From CAZCDM01 sp964497475 (GTDB lineage Bacteria; Planctomycetota; Phycisphaerae; SM23-33): DNA of 12,012 bases. The stretch's first letter is position 1. Every line of letters starts with the position of its first letter. Shown piece after piece: positions 1 through 7,941 of the stretch. The notes beneath the pieces are model-generated. The model was not told the DNA's origin. It searched no databases and was given only the letters and a program-made list of their open reading frames with translations. The stretch covers positions 1 through 12,012 of the forward strand of contig CAZCDM010000066.1 in assembly GCA_964497475.1 (NCBI GenBank), written 5' to 3'. Position numbers and translations under genes: made by a program.

Positions 1-82
1 CCTGCTCTGGTACCGCCGAAAACACCGATTGACCGTTTTGAGATAGTTACTTAGTTATTTTAATCCACCCTCTCCTGCGTCA

Positions 83-93
83 CGTCATTGACG
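83..93. promoter_or_regulatory. Short palindrome upstream of the ileS promoter
   Basis: CGTCA-T-TGACG is a perfect 11-bp inverted repeat centred at 88, ending 24 bp before the -35 hexamer of the ileS promoter. The position would suit an activator or repressor site. A palindrome this short can occur by chance and there is no second copy, so function is only inferred. The rest of bases 1-117 is AT-rich relative to the window; I see no gene or tRNA in it. Confidence 0.2.
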
Positions 94-117
94 AGTTACA
101 CAATGGGTAAATGAGCG

Positions 118-145
118 TTGTCAATGATCTCGATATGTCTATAAT
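118..145 (+). promoter_or_regulatory. Sigma70-type promoter of ileS
   Basis: TTGTCA (118-123, one mismatch to TTGACA), a 16-bp spacer, and a perfect TATAAT (140-145). Transcription would begin near 152 and give a leader of about 44 nt. That is too short for a T-box riboswitch, the usual control of ileS in many Gram-positive bacteria. No convincing Shine-Dalgarno sequence precedes the ATG at 196, so initiation may rely on a weakly structured leader. Confidence 0.7.
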
Positions 146-195
146 TGGCCGATTCGGACGCGAACCCCCCTGCCTGACCAGACCGGAACATTACC

Positions 196-3180
196 ATGGC
201 TGACAAGAAGAAATACAAAGATACGCTGAACCTCCCCAGGACCGACTTTGACATGCGGGCGGGCCTGCTGAAAAAAGAGCCCGCCATGCAGCAGCAATGG
301 CAGCAGCAGGATCTCTACGGCCGCCTGCGCGACGCCCGCCGCGAGGGCGAACCCTTCGTCTTTCACGACGGCCCGCCCTACGCCAATGGCGATATCCACA
401 TGGGCCACGCCCTCAACAAGACCCTCAAGGATATGGTCCTCCGCTCGAAATACATGGCCGGCTACAACGTCGCCCCGATGATCCACGGCTGGGACTGTCA
501 CGGCCAACCCATCGAGCAGAAAATTGTCGAGAACCTCGGCGATAATTTCCAGAAAATGTCGGTACAGGATATTCGCAAACTCTGCCGCGAATATGCTAAG
601 GGCTATGTACAAGTCCAGTCCGAGCAGTTCCAGCGACTGGGCGTGCTGGGCGATTTCGACCAGCCGTACATCACCATGGACCCGGCCTACGAGCAGCGCG
701 TGCTGGAGGTTTTCGCCCGGCTCGTCGAGCAGGGTGCGGTCTTCCGCCAGCTCAAGCCGGTGCACTGGTCCATCGCCAATCGCACGGCCCTGGCCGAGGC
801 CGAGCTGGAATACAAGGACGTCACCGACGAGAGCATCATGGTCGCCCTGGAGCTGTCCGAGGGGCATGGCGACCTGGCCGGGCCGGACCAGCCCTGCTTC
901 CTGCTGATCTGGACGACCACGCCTTGGACGCTGCCGGCCAACCGGGCCGTGGCGGTCAACCCCAACTACACCTACCTGGCCGTCGAGACCACAGGCCCCA
1001 ACGGACCGGCGACGCTCATCGTCGCCCGCGAGCGGCTCGATGCCGTCCTGGCCGCGGCCGCGGCCAGCGAAACCGGCTGGCTCGGCGAGCACGCCATCCG
1101 CGGCGAGCACAGCGGGGCCGATCTGATCGCGGCGGGCCTGGCCTATCAGCATCCGCTCACGGCCGGGCTCACCTGCCCGCTCGTCCCGGCCGAGTACGTC
1201 ACGCTGGAAGACGGCACGGGGCTGGTTCACACCGCACCGGGCCACGGCACGGAGGACTACTTCACCGGCCTGGCGAACAATCTGGAAGTCTACTGCCCCG
1301 TCCTGGCCGATGGCACGTTCGACGAGACGGCCCCGGAATATCTCCGCGGCGTGAGCGTGTGGGACGGCAATGCCAAGGTCATCGACACGCTCGCTGAGGC
1401 AGGCACGCTGGTGGCCCGCCAGAAGATCACCCACAGCTACCCGCACGACTGGCGTTCCAAAACGCCGACGATTTTCCGCGCCACCGAGCAGTGGTTCATC
1501 GGCGTGGATACCCCCCTGGCCCGCACGGGCGGGACGCTGCGCGACCGCGCGATGGAAGTGACCTCCAAACCGGCCGAGGACGATGGCATTGACTTCATCC
1601 CCGGCTGGGGCCGAAACCGCATGCGAGGCATGCTGGAAAGCCGCCCCGACTGGTGCATCAGCCGGCAGAGAAGCTGGGGCCTGCCGATTCCGGTTTTCAC
1701 CAACGCCGAAGGCGAGGCCCTCTGCACGCCGGCCAGCGTGCGTGCCGTGGCGGCTGTCCTCGGCGAGAAGGGCTCGGACGCATGGTTCCAGCTCAGCCCG
1801 GCCGAGCTGCTGGACAGCTACGACCCGGCCGCCGACGAAGCACTCGAGAACCCCGCCGCCTTCGCCATCGACACGCTGGAGAAGGGCCAGGACATCTTCG
1901 ACGTCTGGTTCGAGTCCGGCAGCAGTTGGTTCGCCGTTGCGATGGGCCGAGGCCTGACCGACCGCATTCCGGTCGACCTCTACCTGGAAGGCTCGGACCA
2001 GCACCGCGGGTGGTTCCAGCTTTCGCTCCTGCCGGCCCTGGGGACCGAGGGCGTGCCGCCCTTCCGCACGGTGCTGACGCACGGCTTTGTCGTCACCGAG
2101 GACGGCCATAAGATGAGCAAGTCGCTGGGCAATGCCATCGAGCCCAAGGACCAGCTCACCCAGCGCGGGGCGGACATTCTGCGGTTGTGGGTGGCCAGCC
2201 AGAATTACCAGGACGACATCCACTGCAGCGAGGACCTCATCGCCCAGGCCGAGGACGCCTACCGCAAGCTGCGGAACACGATCCGCTTCTGCATGGGCTC
2301 GCTGGGCGATTTCGACCCGGCCTGCGACGCGACCGAGCCGGCCGCCCACAGCGTGGACCTCTGGATGCGCATGGAGCTGCACCAGATGATCGACGCGGTG
2401 CGGCAGGCGTATGACCGCTACGAGTTCCACCGCGCCACGCGGCTGCTGTACGAGTTCTGCACCATCCAGGCATCGAACGTCTACCTCTCGGCCGTCAAGG
2501 ACCGCCTCTACTGCGAGGCGCCCACCTCGCCCCGCCGCCGGGCTACGCAGACCGTGCTGCATGAGGTGCTCACGTCGCTGGTCAAGCTGCTGGCGCCGAT
2601 CCTGCCGCACACGGCCGAGGAGGCATGGCAGAACATTCCCAACCGCCCGGCCGACGAGCCCGACAGCATACACCTGGCCCTGCTGCCGGAGGTCGACGAC
2701 CACGCACTCCGCCTGGCCGAGGACATCACGCCCATCGAGCACGACCTGCTCACCGTCGACAACGACGAGCTTGCCGTGGGAGCGGCCTGGGTGTGGGAAC
2801 GCATTATGGACCTGCGCGGCAAGGCGCTGCTGAAGCTCGAAGCCGTCCGCAATGCGGGCGTGAAAAACCCGCTGGATACCGAGGCCGTCTTCGCCGTGCC
2901 GGAGAACCTCCCGGCCCTGCGGACGCTCATGGAGCAATACCTGCCCGAGCTGGAAGACCTCCTCGGCGTGGGCTTTGCCCGAGTCGAATCCGCCGCTGCC
3001 TGCGAGAACCCCACGGCCAAGATCGACGAACTCATCGACGTCGAGATCGTCGACACGCGGGGAAAATACCCCCGCTGCGAACGGAGCTGGAAGCGTCGGC
3101 CCGATGTGGGCTCGGACGCGGCCTATCCGGATCTCTCGTCGCGGGACGCCGCGGCCATGGCAGCCATCGAATCGGCCTGA
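196..3180 (+). CDS. ileS: Isoleucyl-tRNA synthetase (bacterial type)
   Basis: Cytoplasmic class Ia synthetase that charges tRNA-Ile with isoleucine using ATP and hydrolyses mischarged valine. The 994-aa product is full length (E. coli about 938). Visible motifs: N-terminal TLNLP start region; class I HIGH motif as HMGH at 68-71 in a PPYANGDIHMGH context; GWDCHGQPIE; CP1 editing-domain motifs WTTTPWTLPAN (239-249) and GTGLVHTAPGHGTED (340-354); KMSKS at 639-643; and an anticodon-binding helical domain. The C-terminal zinc finger is degenerate: where the family has CxRCW and LCxRC, this protein has CERSW (C961, S964) and LSSRD (S981, D984), so only C961 of four ligands remains. Start chosen from agreement with the family's N-terminus; there is no clear ribosome binding site. 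It has its own promoter and ends 7 nt before a convergent small ORF. Confidence 0.99.
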   Translation: MADKKKYKDTLNLPRTDFDMRAGLLKKEPAMQQQWQQQDLYGRLRDARREGEPFVFHDGPPYANGDIHMGHALNKTLKDMVLRSKYMAGYNVAPMIHGWDCHGQPIEQKIVENLGDNFQKMSVQDIRKLCREYAKGYVQVQSEQFQRLGVLGDFDQPYITMDPAYEQRVLEVFARLVEQGAVFRQLKPVHWSIANRTALAEAELEYKDVTDESIMVALELSEGHGDLAGPDQPCFLLIWTTTPWTLPANRAVAVNPNYTYLAVETTGPNGPATLIVARERLDAVLAAAAASETGWLGEHAIRGEHSGADLIAAGLAYQHPLTAGLTCPLVPAEYVTLEDGTGLVHTAPGHGTEDYFTGLANNLEVYCPVLADGTFDETAPEYLRGVSVWDGNAKVIDTLAEAGTLVARQKITHSYPHDWRSKTPTIFRATEQWFIGVDTPLARTGGTLRDRAMEVTSKPAEDDGIDFIPGWGRNRMRGMLESRPDWCISRQRSWGLPIPVFTNAEGEALCTPASVRAVAAVLGEKGSDAWFQLSPAELLDSYDPAADEALENPAAFAIDTLEKGQDIFDVWFESGSSWFAVAMGRGLTDRIPVDLYLEGSDQHRGWFQLSLLPALGTEGVPPFRTVLTHGFVVTEDGHKMSKSLGNAIEPKDQLTQRGADILRLWVASQNYQDDIHCSEDLIAQAEDAYRKLRNTIRFCMGSLGDFDPACDATEPAAHSVDLWMRMELHQMIDAVRQAYDRYEFHRATRLLYEFCTIQASNVYLSAVKDRLYCEAPTSPRRRATQTVLHEVLTSLVKLLAPILPHTAEEAWQNIPNRPADEPDSIHLALLPEVDDHALRLAEDITPIEHDLLTVDNDELAVGAAWVWERIMDLRGKALLKLEAVRNAGVKNPLDTEAVFAVPENLPALRTLMEQYLPELEDLLGVGFARVESAAACENPTAKIDELIDVEIVDTRGKYPRCERSWKRRPDVGSDAAYPDLSSRDAAAMAAIESA

Positions 3181-3187
3181 GGTCGCG

Positions 3188-3397
3188 TCAGTTCACCAGC
3201 AGTAGCAGTTCAGCCAGCGCCCGCTTGGGCACATGGTGGACTCCTTCAGCGTCGCGGTAGTATTTGATCGAGCCGTCCGGCCCGACGTCCTCCGGCACGA
3301 CCTGCTCGCAGGGCCCGGGTGACCCGGTAGCGGAGGCAACTCTGCGATAACCACACTTTTTTCGAATCCAATCGGCGAGCATGGGGTTTCGTTTCAT
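3188..3397 (-). CDS. Small hypothetical protein
   Basis: Convergent with ileS. From the ATG at 3397 the product is 69 aa, soluble and basic in its N-terminal half (MKRNPMLADWIRKKCGYRR). A central GSPGPC segment is followed by a mixed acidic and aromatic C-terminal part (DGSIKYYRDAEGVHHVP, ending ALAELLLLVN). The C-terminal half has a coding-like third-base pattern (many C/G-ending codons such as gtc, gtg, ccg, gac, ggc), which favours a real gene. An in-frame ATG at 3430 would give 80 aa; the frame stays open further upstream but that part is proline/glycine-rich and unconvincing. No transmembrane segment, signal peptide or recognised domain. Function unknown. Confidence 0.55.
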   Translation of the reverse strand: MKRNPMLADWIRKKCGYRRVASATGSPGPCEQVVPEDVGPDGSIKYYRDAEGVHHVPKRALAELLLLVN

Positions 3398-3445
3398 GGA
3401 CGGTTCGTTTCCGGCGGTTCTACCTGCCATGGTAGGCAAGGCCCC

Positions 3446-3469
3446 CCCGCCCGACAAGGGCTGGGCGGG
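3446..3469. repeat. GC-rich inverted repeat in divergent intergenic region
   Basis: CCCGCCC (3446-3452) and GGGCGGG (3463-3469) form a perfect 7-bp stem with a 10-nt loop. It lies between the small minus-strand ORF and the response-regulator operon, where the two are divergently arranged. It has no T-tract on either strand, so it is not a normal intrinsic terminator. It could be an operator or a leader structure of the minus-strand gene, or simply a GC-rich coincidence. Confidence 0.3.
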
Positions 3470-3491
3470 TGGTAAATCCACCGGCCGACTA

Positions 3492-3520
3492 TTGCTTCGC
3501 CCCGGCCCAGAAGGTAACGT
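3492..3520 (+). promoter_or_regulatory. Weak candidate promoter of the receiver-M16 operon
   Basis: TTGCTT (3492-3497), a 17-bp spacer and TAACGT (3515-3520) are the best sigma70-like pair I find before the response regulator. Each hexamer matches consensus at only three of six positions. Transcription would start near 3527 with a leader of about 53 nt. The operon may instead use an alternative sigma factor. Confidence 0.2.
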
Positions 3521-3565
3521 GGAAGATTCATCTTTTGTCCCATCCACCCTGCCGCGTGGCGATGC

Positions 3566-3571
3566 AAGGAG
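3566..3571 (+). promoter_or_regulatory. Ribosome binding site fixing the receiver start
   Basis: AAGGAG lies 8 nt before the ATG at 3580. It decides the start against in-frame ATGs upstream, one of which (3562) abuts this site. The frame stays open to 3469, but the residues before 3580 show no conserved character. Confidence 0.8.
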
Positions 3572-3579
3572 ATACCTGC

Positions 3580-4059
3580 ATGAGTTCCGACCAGAGCACC
3601 AACCGAACCGATGAAACCAGCCGCATCCTGGTCGTCGACGACAATGCCCAGAACCTCGAACTGCTGGTGGCGTACCTCGATGCGCTCCAGGCCGAGGTCG
3701 AAACCGCCGTCGACGGCGTGGACTGCCTCGAAAAGGTCCAGGCCAACCTCCCCGACGTTATCCTGCTGGACGTCATGATGCCGCGGATGAGCGGCTTTGA
3801 AGCCTGCCGCAAGCTCAAGAGCGACCCGACCACCCGCGACATCCCGGTAATCATGGTCACCGCCCTGAACGAACTGGGCGACATCGAACGCGGCGTCGAG
3901 AGCGGCGCCGATGATTTCGTCACCAAACCTGTCAACCGCCTCGAACTGGTCACCCGCGTAAAAAGCCTTCTCCGCGTGCGGCACCTCAAAGATGAGCTCG
4001 ACCGCACGCTGGCTTATCTCGGCCAGGTCGAGGGCAACCGCCCCAATCAGGAGTCCTGA
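3580..4059 (+). CDS. Stand-alone receiver-domain response regulator
   Basis: A 159-aa CheY-like receiver (PleD/Rcp-like by pattern) that should accept phosphate from a histidine kinase. After a polar N-terminal tail of about 14 residues come ILVVDD (acidic pocket D20, D21), the phosphoacceptor D64 in LLDVMMP, the switch T94 in MVTAL, and K116 in TKP. A basic helical tail follows (SLLRVRHLKDELDRTLAYL), of the kind that links a receiver to GGDEF or HD-GYP output domains, but the protein ends about 15 residues later. No DNA-binding or enzymatic output domain and no kinase gene is present in the window. The stop overlaps the M16 peptidase start (TGATG), so the two are translationally coupled. It could signal by protein contact or be the remnant of a longer regulator. 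Confidence 0.95.
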   Translation: MSSDQSTNRTDETSRILVVDDNAQNLELLVAYLDALQAEVETAVDGVDCLEKVQANLPDVILLDVMMPRMSGFEACRKLKSDPTTRDIPVIMVTALNELGDIERGVESGADDFVTKPVNRLELVTRVKSLLRVRHLKDELDRTLAYLGQVEGNRPNQES

Positions 4060-6794
4060 TGAACAATCTGCTTCGCCCCACGGGAGGCCTGCGTGTCGTG
4101 CTGGCCTTTGTGCTGTCGTTGTCTCTGCTGGCCTCGGCACGGGCTGACAACACCCAGTCGACCGTCGTCGACCAACCCGTGCATGTCGTGGCGCGCATCG
4201 CCGCCGATGACGACACGGTCGTCGCCAGACTCTCCAACGGCATGACGTTGATCGCCCGGGCGGTGCATACCGCGCCGGTTGTCTCCGTGCGTGGGTACGT
4301 CCGCGCCGGTGGCATTCTGGAAGGCCAGTGGCTTGGCTGCGGGCTCAGCCATCTGCTGGAGCATCTCGTGGCCGAGTACACCGTCACCGACGGCGCCGAC
4401 GGCATCCATGGAGCGAACCCCGAGAGCCTCTCGGAGAAAATCGGCGCCCAGGCCAACGCCTACACCACCTCCGACCACACCTGCTACTACGTTTCAGCCA
4501 CGGCCGAGAAGGTCAACCAGTGCATCGAGATCATCACCGGCCAGCTGGCCCGGCCGGACATCAGCCGGGGCGATTTCCAACGGGAGCACGGCGTGGTGCA
4601 GCGCGAGCTGGACATGGGGCGCGATGACCCCAGCCGGATCATGTACTACACGCATCAGGCGAACCTCTACCGCGACCATCCCGCGGCCGTGCCGACGATC
4701 GGCTTTGCAGGCCCCCTCTCGAAGGTGACCTACGAAGATGTGATGGCCTATCACGCCCAGAAGTACGTCCCGCAGAATATGGTCATCGCCATCGTGGGCG
4801 ATATCGACCCGGGCAAGGCCATCGACGAGGCCACCCGGCACTTGCGCGATTTCAAGAAGGGGCGCGAACCGGAGCTGGCGATCCCGGCCGTGCCGCCCGT
4901 GACGGGCGTGCGACGCCTGACGCGCGAGTCGGCCGCATTCACTGAAGCCTCGGAGTTTCTCAGCTTCCAGACCATCGACCTGTTCGACAAAGACCTCCAC
5001 GCCCTGGACGTGCTGAGTTTCATCCTCAGTCAAGGCCGGGCCAGTCGGCTCGTGGCCGACCTGCAATTCCGCCGCAAGCTCGTCACCAGCGTCAGCAGCT
5101 ACTCCCACACACCGGCCTGGGGCAAGGGCAGCTTCACCATCACCTTCCGCACCGCTCCCGATCAGGCCGACACCGCCGAGCAGGCCATTCTCGATCACCT
5201 CCGCGCCATCGCCGAACAGGGCGTGACCGCCGAGGAACTCGCCCGCGCCAAGCGGCAGAAAATCTCCACCCACGTGCGGGGCCAGCAGACCGCCGGCGAC
5301 ATCGCAGCCCAACTCGCGACCGACCTGTTCTTTACGGGCGATCTGGCCTTCAGCGCGAACTACACCGACCGCATCCAGGACGTCACCGCCGAGCAGGTCC
5401 AGGCCGTCGCAAAGAAGTATTTCGACTTCGATTCCATGGTCATCACCCGCATTGTTCCGCCGGCCGAGAAGGCCGAAACCAAAATCGCCGCCAAAAAGCA
5501 GGCCCAGGGCAAGGCCGAGATGTTTACCCTGCCCAACGGCATGAAGGTCATCCTCCAGCCCAGCTCGGCGGTCAAACTCACCGCGATGGTCCTGGCCACC
5601 AAGGGCGGCCTGCTGCTGGAAGACGAAACCACCAACGGCCTGGGCACGATGATGACCGCCCTGAGCACCCGCGGCGCCGGCGAGATGACCGGCCAGCAGA
5701 TCAGTGCCTTCTTCGATGCTGCCGGCGGGAGCGTCTCGGCCATCTGCGGCGACAACTCGTTCCTCTACTCGGCTTCGGTCCTGTCGGACTCCTTCGACAA
5801 GGCCCTGCCGGTCTTCGCCGACGTCGTCCTTCGCCCGACCTTCCCGCAGGATCAGCTCGACGTACTGCGCCCGATGCTCATTGCTGGCATCCGTCGGCAG
5901 GAAGAGCACTGGCAGGGGCGGCTGAACAAGTTCTTCCGCGGCAAGTTTTTTGACGGCGCGCCATGGCAGATGCTTTCGACCGGCGCGATTCCCGTCGTCG
6001 AAAAGGTCATTGCCGAGCAGCTCAAGGCGTGGCATGACAAGGTCGTCCGTTCCGGCGATGCGGTGCTGGCCATTTACGGCGACTTCGACCCGGCCCGGAC
6101 GCGCCTGGCCATCGAAAAACTCTTCGCGGCCATGCCCGAAGGCAAGGCCGAGCTGACCATCCCCCAGCGTCGCGAGGTCGACCAGGCCGGCGAGCTCTAC
6201 ACCCAACAGGCGGACCTCGAACAGGCGGGCATCATGATCGGCCTGCCGGGCACGACCCGAACCAACCTCCACGACACGCTCGCCCTGAAGCTCATCGACA
6301 CGGTCATCAGCGGCTATCACCTGCCCGGCGGCTGGCTGCACAAGGAACTCCGAGGCAAGGAGCTGGTCTACGTCGTCCACGCGATCAACAAGACCGGCTT
6401 CGCGCCGGGGGCGTTCCTGGTCTACGCAGGCACGCGGCCGGACAAGGCGGCCGAGGTGGTCTCCATCATCCGCAAGAACCTCAACCGGGCCGCCTCGCAC
6501 CCCTACTCGCGGGAAGAGCTCGACCGGGCGATCACGACCATCGTCACGGCCGAGGTTCTCAACAGCCAGTCGCTGGACGACCTGGCGACCTCCGCTGCCC
6601 TCAACGAAATGTACGGCATGGGGTGGGACTACTCGGCCCGGCTGGAAGGCGAGCTCCGCAAGCTCACACCCGAAGAGGTCCAGGCCGTCGCAAAAAAATA
6701 CTTCACCGGCAAGTACGTCGTCACCGTCGTCACGCCCAAGCCCGAGCTGCTCGACGGGGCCGAGATCGAACAAGCCCAGCAGGAGACCCCATGA
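4059..6794 (+). CDS. Secreted single-chain M16 (pitrilysin/insulinase) metallopeptidase
   Basis: A 911-aa exported zinc peptidase expected to degrade peptides in the periplasm. It has a signal peptide (hydrophobic about 12-25, likely cut after SARA29) and two tandem M16 halves. The first carries the inverted zinc motif H98-L-L-E101-H102; E101 is the catalytic base and E183 (VVQRELDM) the probable third ligand. The gap from H102 to E183 is a few residues longer than in E. coli pitrilysin, owing to a Gly/Asp-rich insertion at about 109-121. The second half (from about 488, LPNGMKV) has GLGTMM where HxxEH would be and must be non-catalytic. It retains the R765...Y771 substrate-binding pattern (LRGKELVY). 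AGGAG (4049-4053) precedes an ATG overlapping the receiver gene's stop; its own stop overlaps the next start by 4 nt. Confidence 0.96.
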   Translation: MNNLLRPTGGLRVVLAFVLSLSLLASARADNTQSTVVDQPVHVVARIAADDDTVVARLSNGMTLIARAVHTAPVVSVRGYVRAGGILEGQWLGCGLSHLLEHLVAEYTVTDGADGIHGANPESLSEKIGAQANAYTTSDHTCYYVSATAEKVNQCIEIITGQLARPDISRGDFQREHGVVQRELDMGRDDPSRIMYYTHQANLYRDHPAAVPTIGFAGPLSKVTYEDVMAYHAQKYVPQNMVIAIVGDIDPGKAIDEATRHLRDFKKGREPELAIPAVPPVTGVRRLTRESAAFTEASEFLSFQTIDLFDKDLHALDVLSFILSQGRASRLVADLQFRRKLVTSVSSYSHTPAWGKGSFTITFRTAPDQADTAEQAILDHLRAIAEQGVTAEELARAKRQKISTHVRGQQTAGDIAAQLATDLFFTGDLAFSANYTDRIQDVTAEQVQAVAKKYFDFDSMVITRIVPPAEKAETKIAAKKQAQGKAEMFTLPNGMKVILQPSSAVKLTAMVLATKGGLLLEDETTNGLGTMMTALSTRGAGEMTGQQISAFFDAAGGSVSAICGDNSFLYSASVLSDSFDKALPVFADVVLRPTFPQDQLDVLRPMLIAGIRRQEEHWQGRLNKFFRGKFFDGAPWQMLSTGAIPVVEKVIAEQLKAWHDKVVRSGDAVLAIYGDFDPARTRLAIEKLFAAMPEGKAELTIPQRREVDQAGELYTQQADLEQAGIMIGLPGTTRTNLHDTLALKLIDTVISGYHLPGGWLHKELRGKELVYVVHAINKTGFAPGAFLVYAGTRPDKAAEVVSIIRKNLNRAASHPYSREELDRAITTIVTAEVLNSQSLDDLATSAALNEMYGMGWDYSARLEGELRKLTPEEVQAVAKKYFTGKYVVTVVTPKPELLDGAEIEQAQQETP

Positions 6795-7417
6795 CCGACG
6801 CCTCCGAGATGCTTTCGCTGAACATCGCCGCCTTCGCCGAAGCCACGGCCGCCAAAACGCCCACGCCCGGCGGCGGCAGCGTGGCCGGCACGGTCGGCGC
6901 CCTGGCCACCGCCCTGGGCGAGATGGCCCTGAACTTCACGCGCGGCAAGAAGAAGTTCGCCGACCACAGCGAAACGCACGAACACCTGGCCGGTCGGCTG
7001 GCACGGGCGCGGTCGCTGTTTCTCGACCTCATCGCCGACGACCTGGCCGCCTTCGACATGCTCTCCGAGGCCAATCGCATGGACGACGGCCCGGCCAAGG
7101 CCGAGGCGATGGACCTGGCCCTGGCCGCGGCGATCAACGTCCCGTGTGAGACGGCCAAGCTCTGCCTGGCCGTCCTCGACGACCTCAACACGCTCCAGCC
7201 GATCTGCTCGGCCTGGCTGGTCAGCGACCTCGCCGCCGGAGCCGTCCTGGCCGCTGCCACCGTCGATCTGTGCGACTTCAACGTCCGCATCAACGCCCGC
7301 ATGCTCGACGATGCAACCCAGGCCAACGAAATCCGCCAGGCCAGCTCCGCCGACCGCGCCCGTGCCCACGACATCGCCCAAGCCATCGAAACCGCCATCG
7401 CCCCGCAACTCGACTGA
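6791..7417 (+). CDS. Cyclodeaminase/cyclohydrolase family protein (FTCD C-terminal type)
   Basis: A 208-aa, helix-rich soluble protein of the formiminotransferase-cyclodeaminase C-terminal family. Members act on one-carbon folates: formimino-THF cyclodeaminase, or methenyl-THF cyclohydrolase (FchA). The signature PTPGGGSVAGTVGALA is at 24-39 and DDLAAF at 83-88, where D84 aligns with the family's conserved acidic residue in DxxAF/Y. Length matches stand-alone members. No formiminotransferase or histidine-degradation gene is nearby, so the substrate is open and I give no symbol. AGGAGA (6781-6786) precedes the ATG, which overlaps the M16 stop as ATGA. The frame extends upstream inside the M16 gene, but that part is a shadow. 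Confidence 0.92.
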   Translation: MTDASEMLSLNIAAFAEATAAKTPTPGGGSVAGTVGALATALGEMALNFTRGKKKFADHSETHEHLAGRLARARSLFLDLIADDLAAFDMLSEANRMDDGPAKAEAMDLALAAAINVPCETAKLCLAVLDDLNTLQPICSAWLVSDLAAGAVLAAATVDLCDFNVRINARMLDDATQANEIRQASSADRARAHDIAQAIETAIAPQLD

Positions 7418-7419
7418 CC

Positions 7420-7941
7420 ATGGCCAAGGACTTCGACATCTCCAAAGCGACCGGCGTCTGCACCCGCACCGGTGAGCCCATCGAACCCAATCAGGAGTTC
7501 GTTGCCCTGGTCCGCATGGTCGGCGAGGAACTAGCACGCGAGGATTACTGCCTGGCCGCCTGGGCCGAGCTTGAGCCCGACAAGCCCGCCGAAGCCGACG
7601 ACGTCCTGGGTGTCTGGCGGACACACATGCCCGCCCCGGAAGAGAAGAAAAAGCTCCTCGTCGACGACAGCGTCCTGCTGAACTTCTTCGAGCGGCTCGA
7701 GGGCACGGACGACCCGGCCCGGATCGACTTCCGCTACGTCCTGACGCTGATCCTCATGCGCAAACGATACCTCAGCTATGAGGGTTCGACGACGAACCCT
7801 GATGGCACGGAAATCTGGACCATGCGACGGCGCGGCACCGACGCGCAGTATCAGGTAGCCGATCCGAAACTCAGCACCGACCGGATCACCGAAGTCAGTG
7901 CCTCGCTTGGGGCGATCATGGAAGGAGATTTTGACGAGTGA
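7420..7941 (+). CDS. Conserved hypothetical protein with N-terminal CxxTG motif
   Basis: A 173-aa soluble protein I recognise only as a type found in planctomycete genomes; function unknown. It begins with a short motif, VCTRTGEPIEP (13-23), resembling the start of small zinc-ribbon-like domains, but only one Cys is present there (C14) and a second near position 44, so metal binding is unproven. The middle has VWRTHMPAPEEKKKLLVDD and a helical LLNFFERLEGTDD segment. It continues RYVLTLILMRKRYLSYEG, then a beta-type part (TEIWTMRRRGTDAQYQV) and an acidic C-terminus. No signal peptide. It starts 2 nt after the cyclodeaminase stop with no Shine-Dalgarno sequence, suggesting reinitiation. Its end overlaps the lipoprotein start by 4 nt. 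The run from CxxTG to the lipoprotein is probably a conserved gene order, which cannot be checked here. Confidence 0.85.
   Translation: MAKDFDISKATGVCTRTGEPIEPNQEFVALVRMVGEELAREDYCLAAWAELEPDKPAEADDVLGVWRTHMPAPEEKKKLLVDDSVLLNFFERLEGTDDPARIDFRYVLTLILMRKRYLSYEGSTTNPDGTEIWTMRRRGTDAQYQVADPKLSTDRITEVSASLGAIMEGDFDE

Noticed and set aside
1..195. T-box riboswitch before ileS
   Set aside because: The promoter at 118-145 leaves a leader of about 44 nt, and no T-box consensus or antiterminator is visible.
139..2937. Minus-strand open frame of 932 codons opposite ileS
   Set aside because: It is the antisense shadow of a high-GC gene; its translation is Arg/Val/Gly/Gln-rich with no domain, while ileS is unambiguous.
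3469..3579. Upstream N-terminal extension of the response regulator
   Set aside because: AAGGAG at 3566-3571 points to the ATG at 3580, and the extra residues do not resemble a receiver N-terminus.
4494..6773. Minus-strand open frame of 759 codons opposite the M16 gene
   Set aside because: Same GC-driven shadow effect; low-complexity D/G/V/L composition and no recognisable family.
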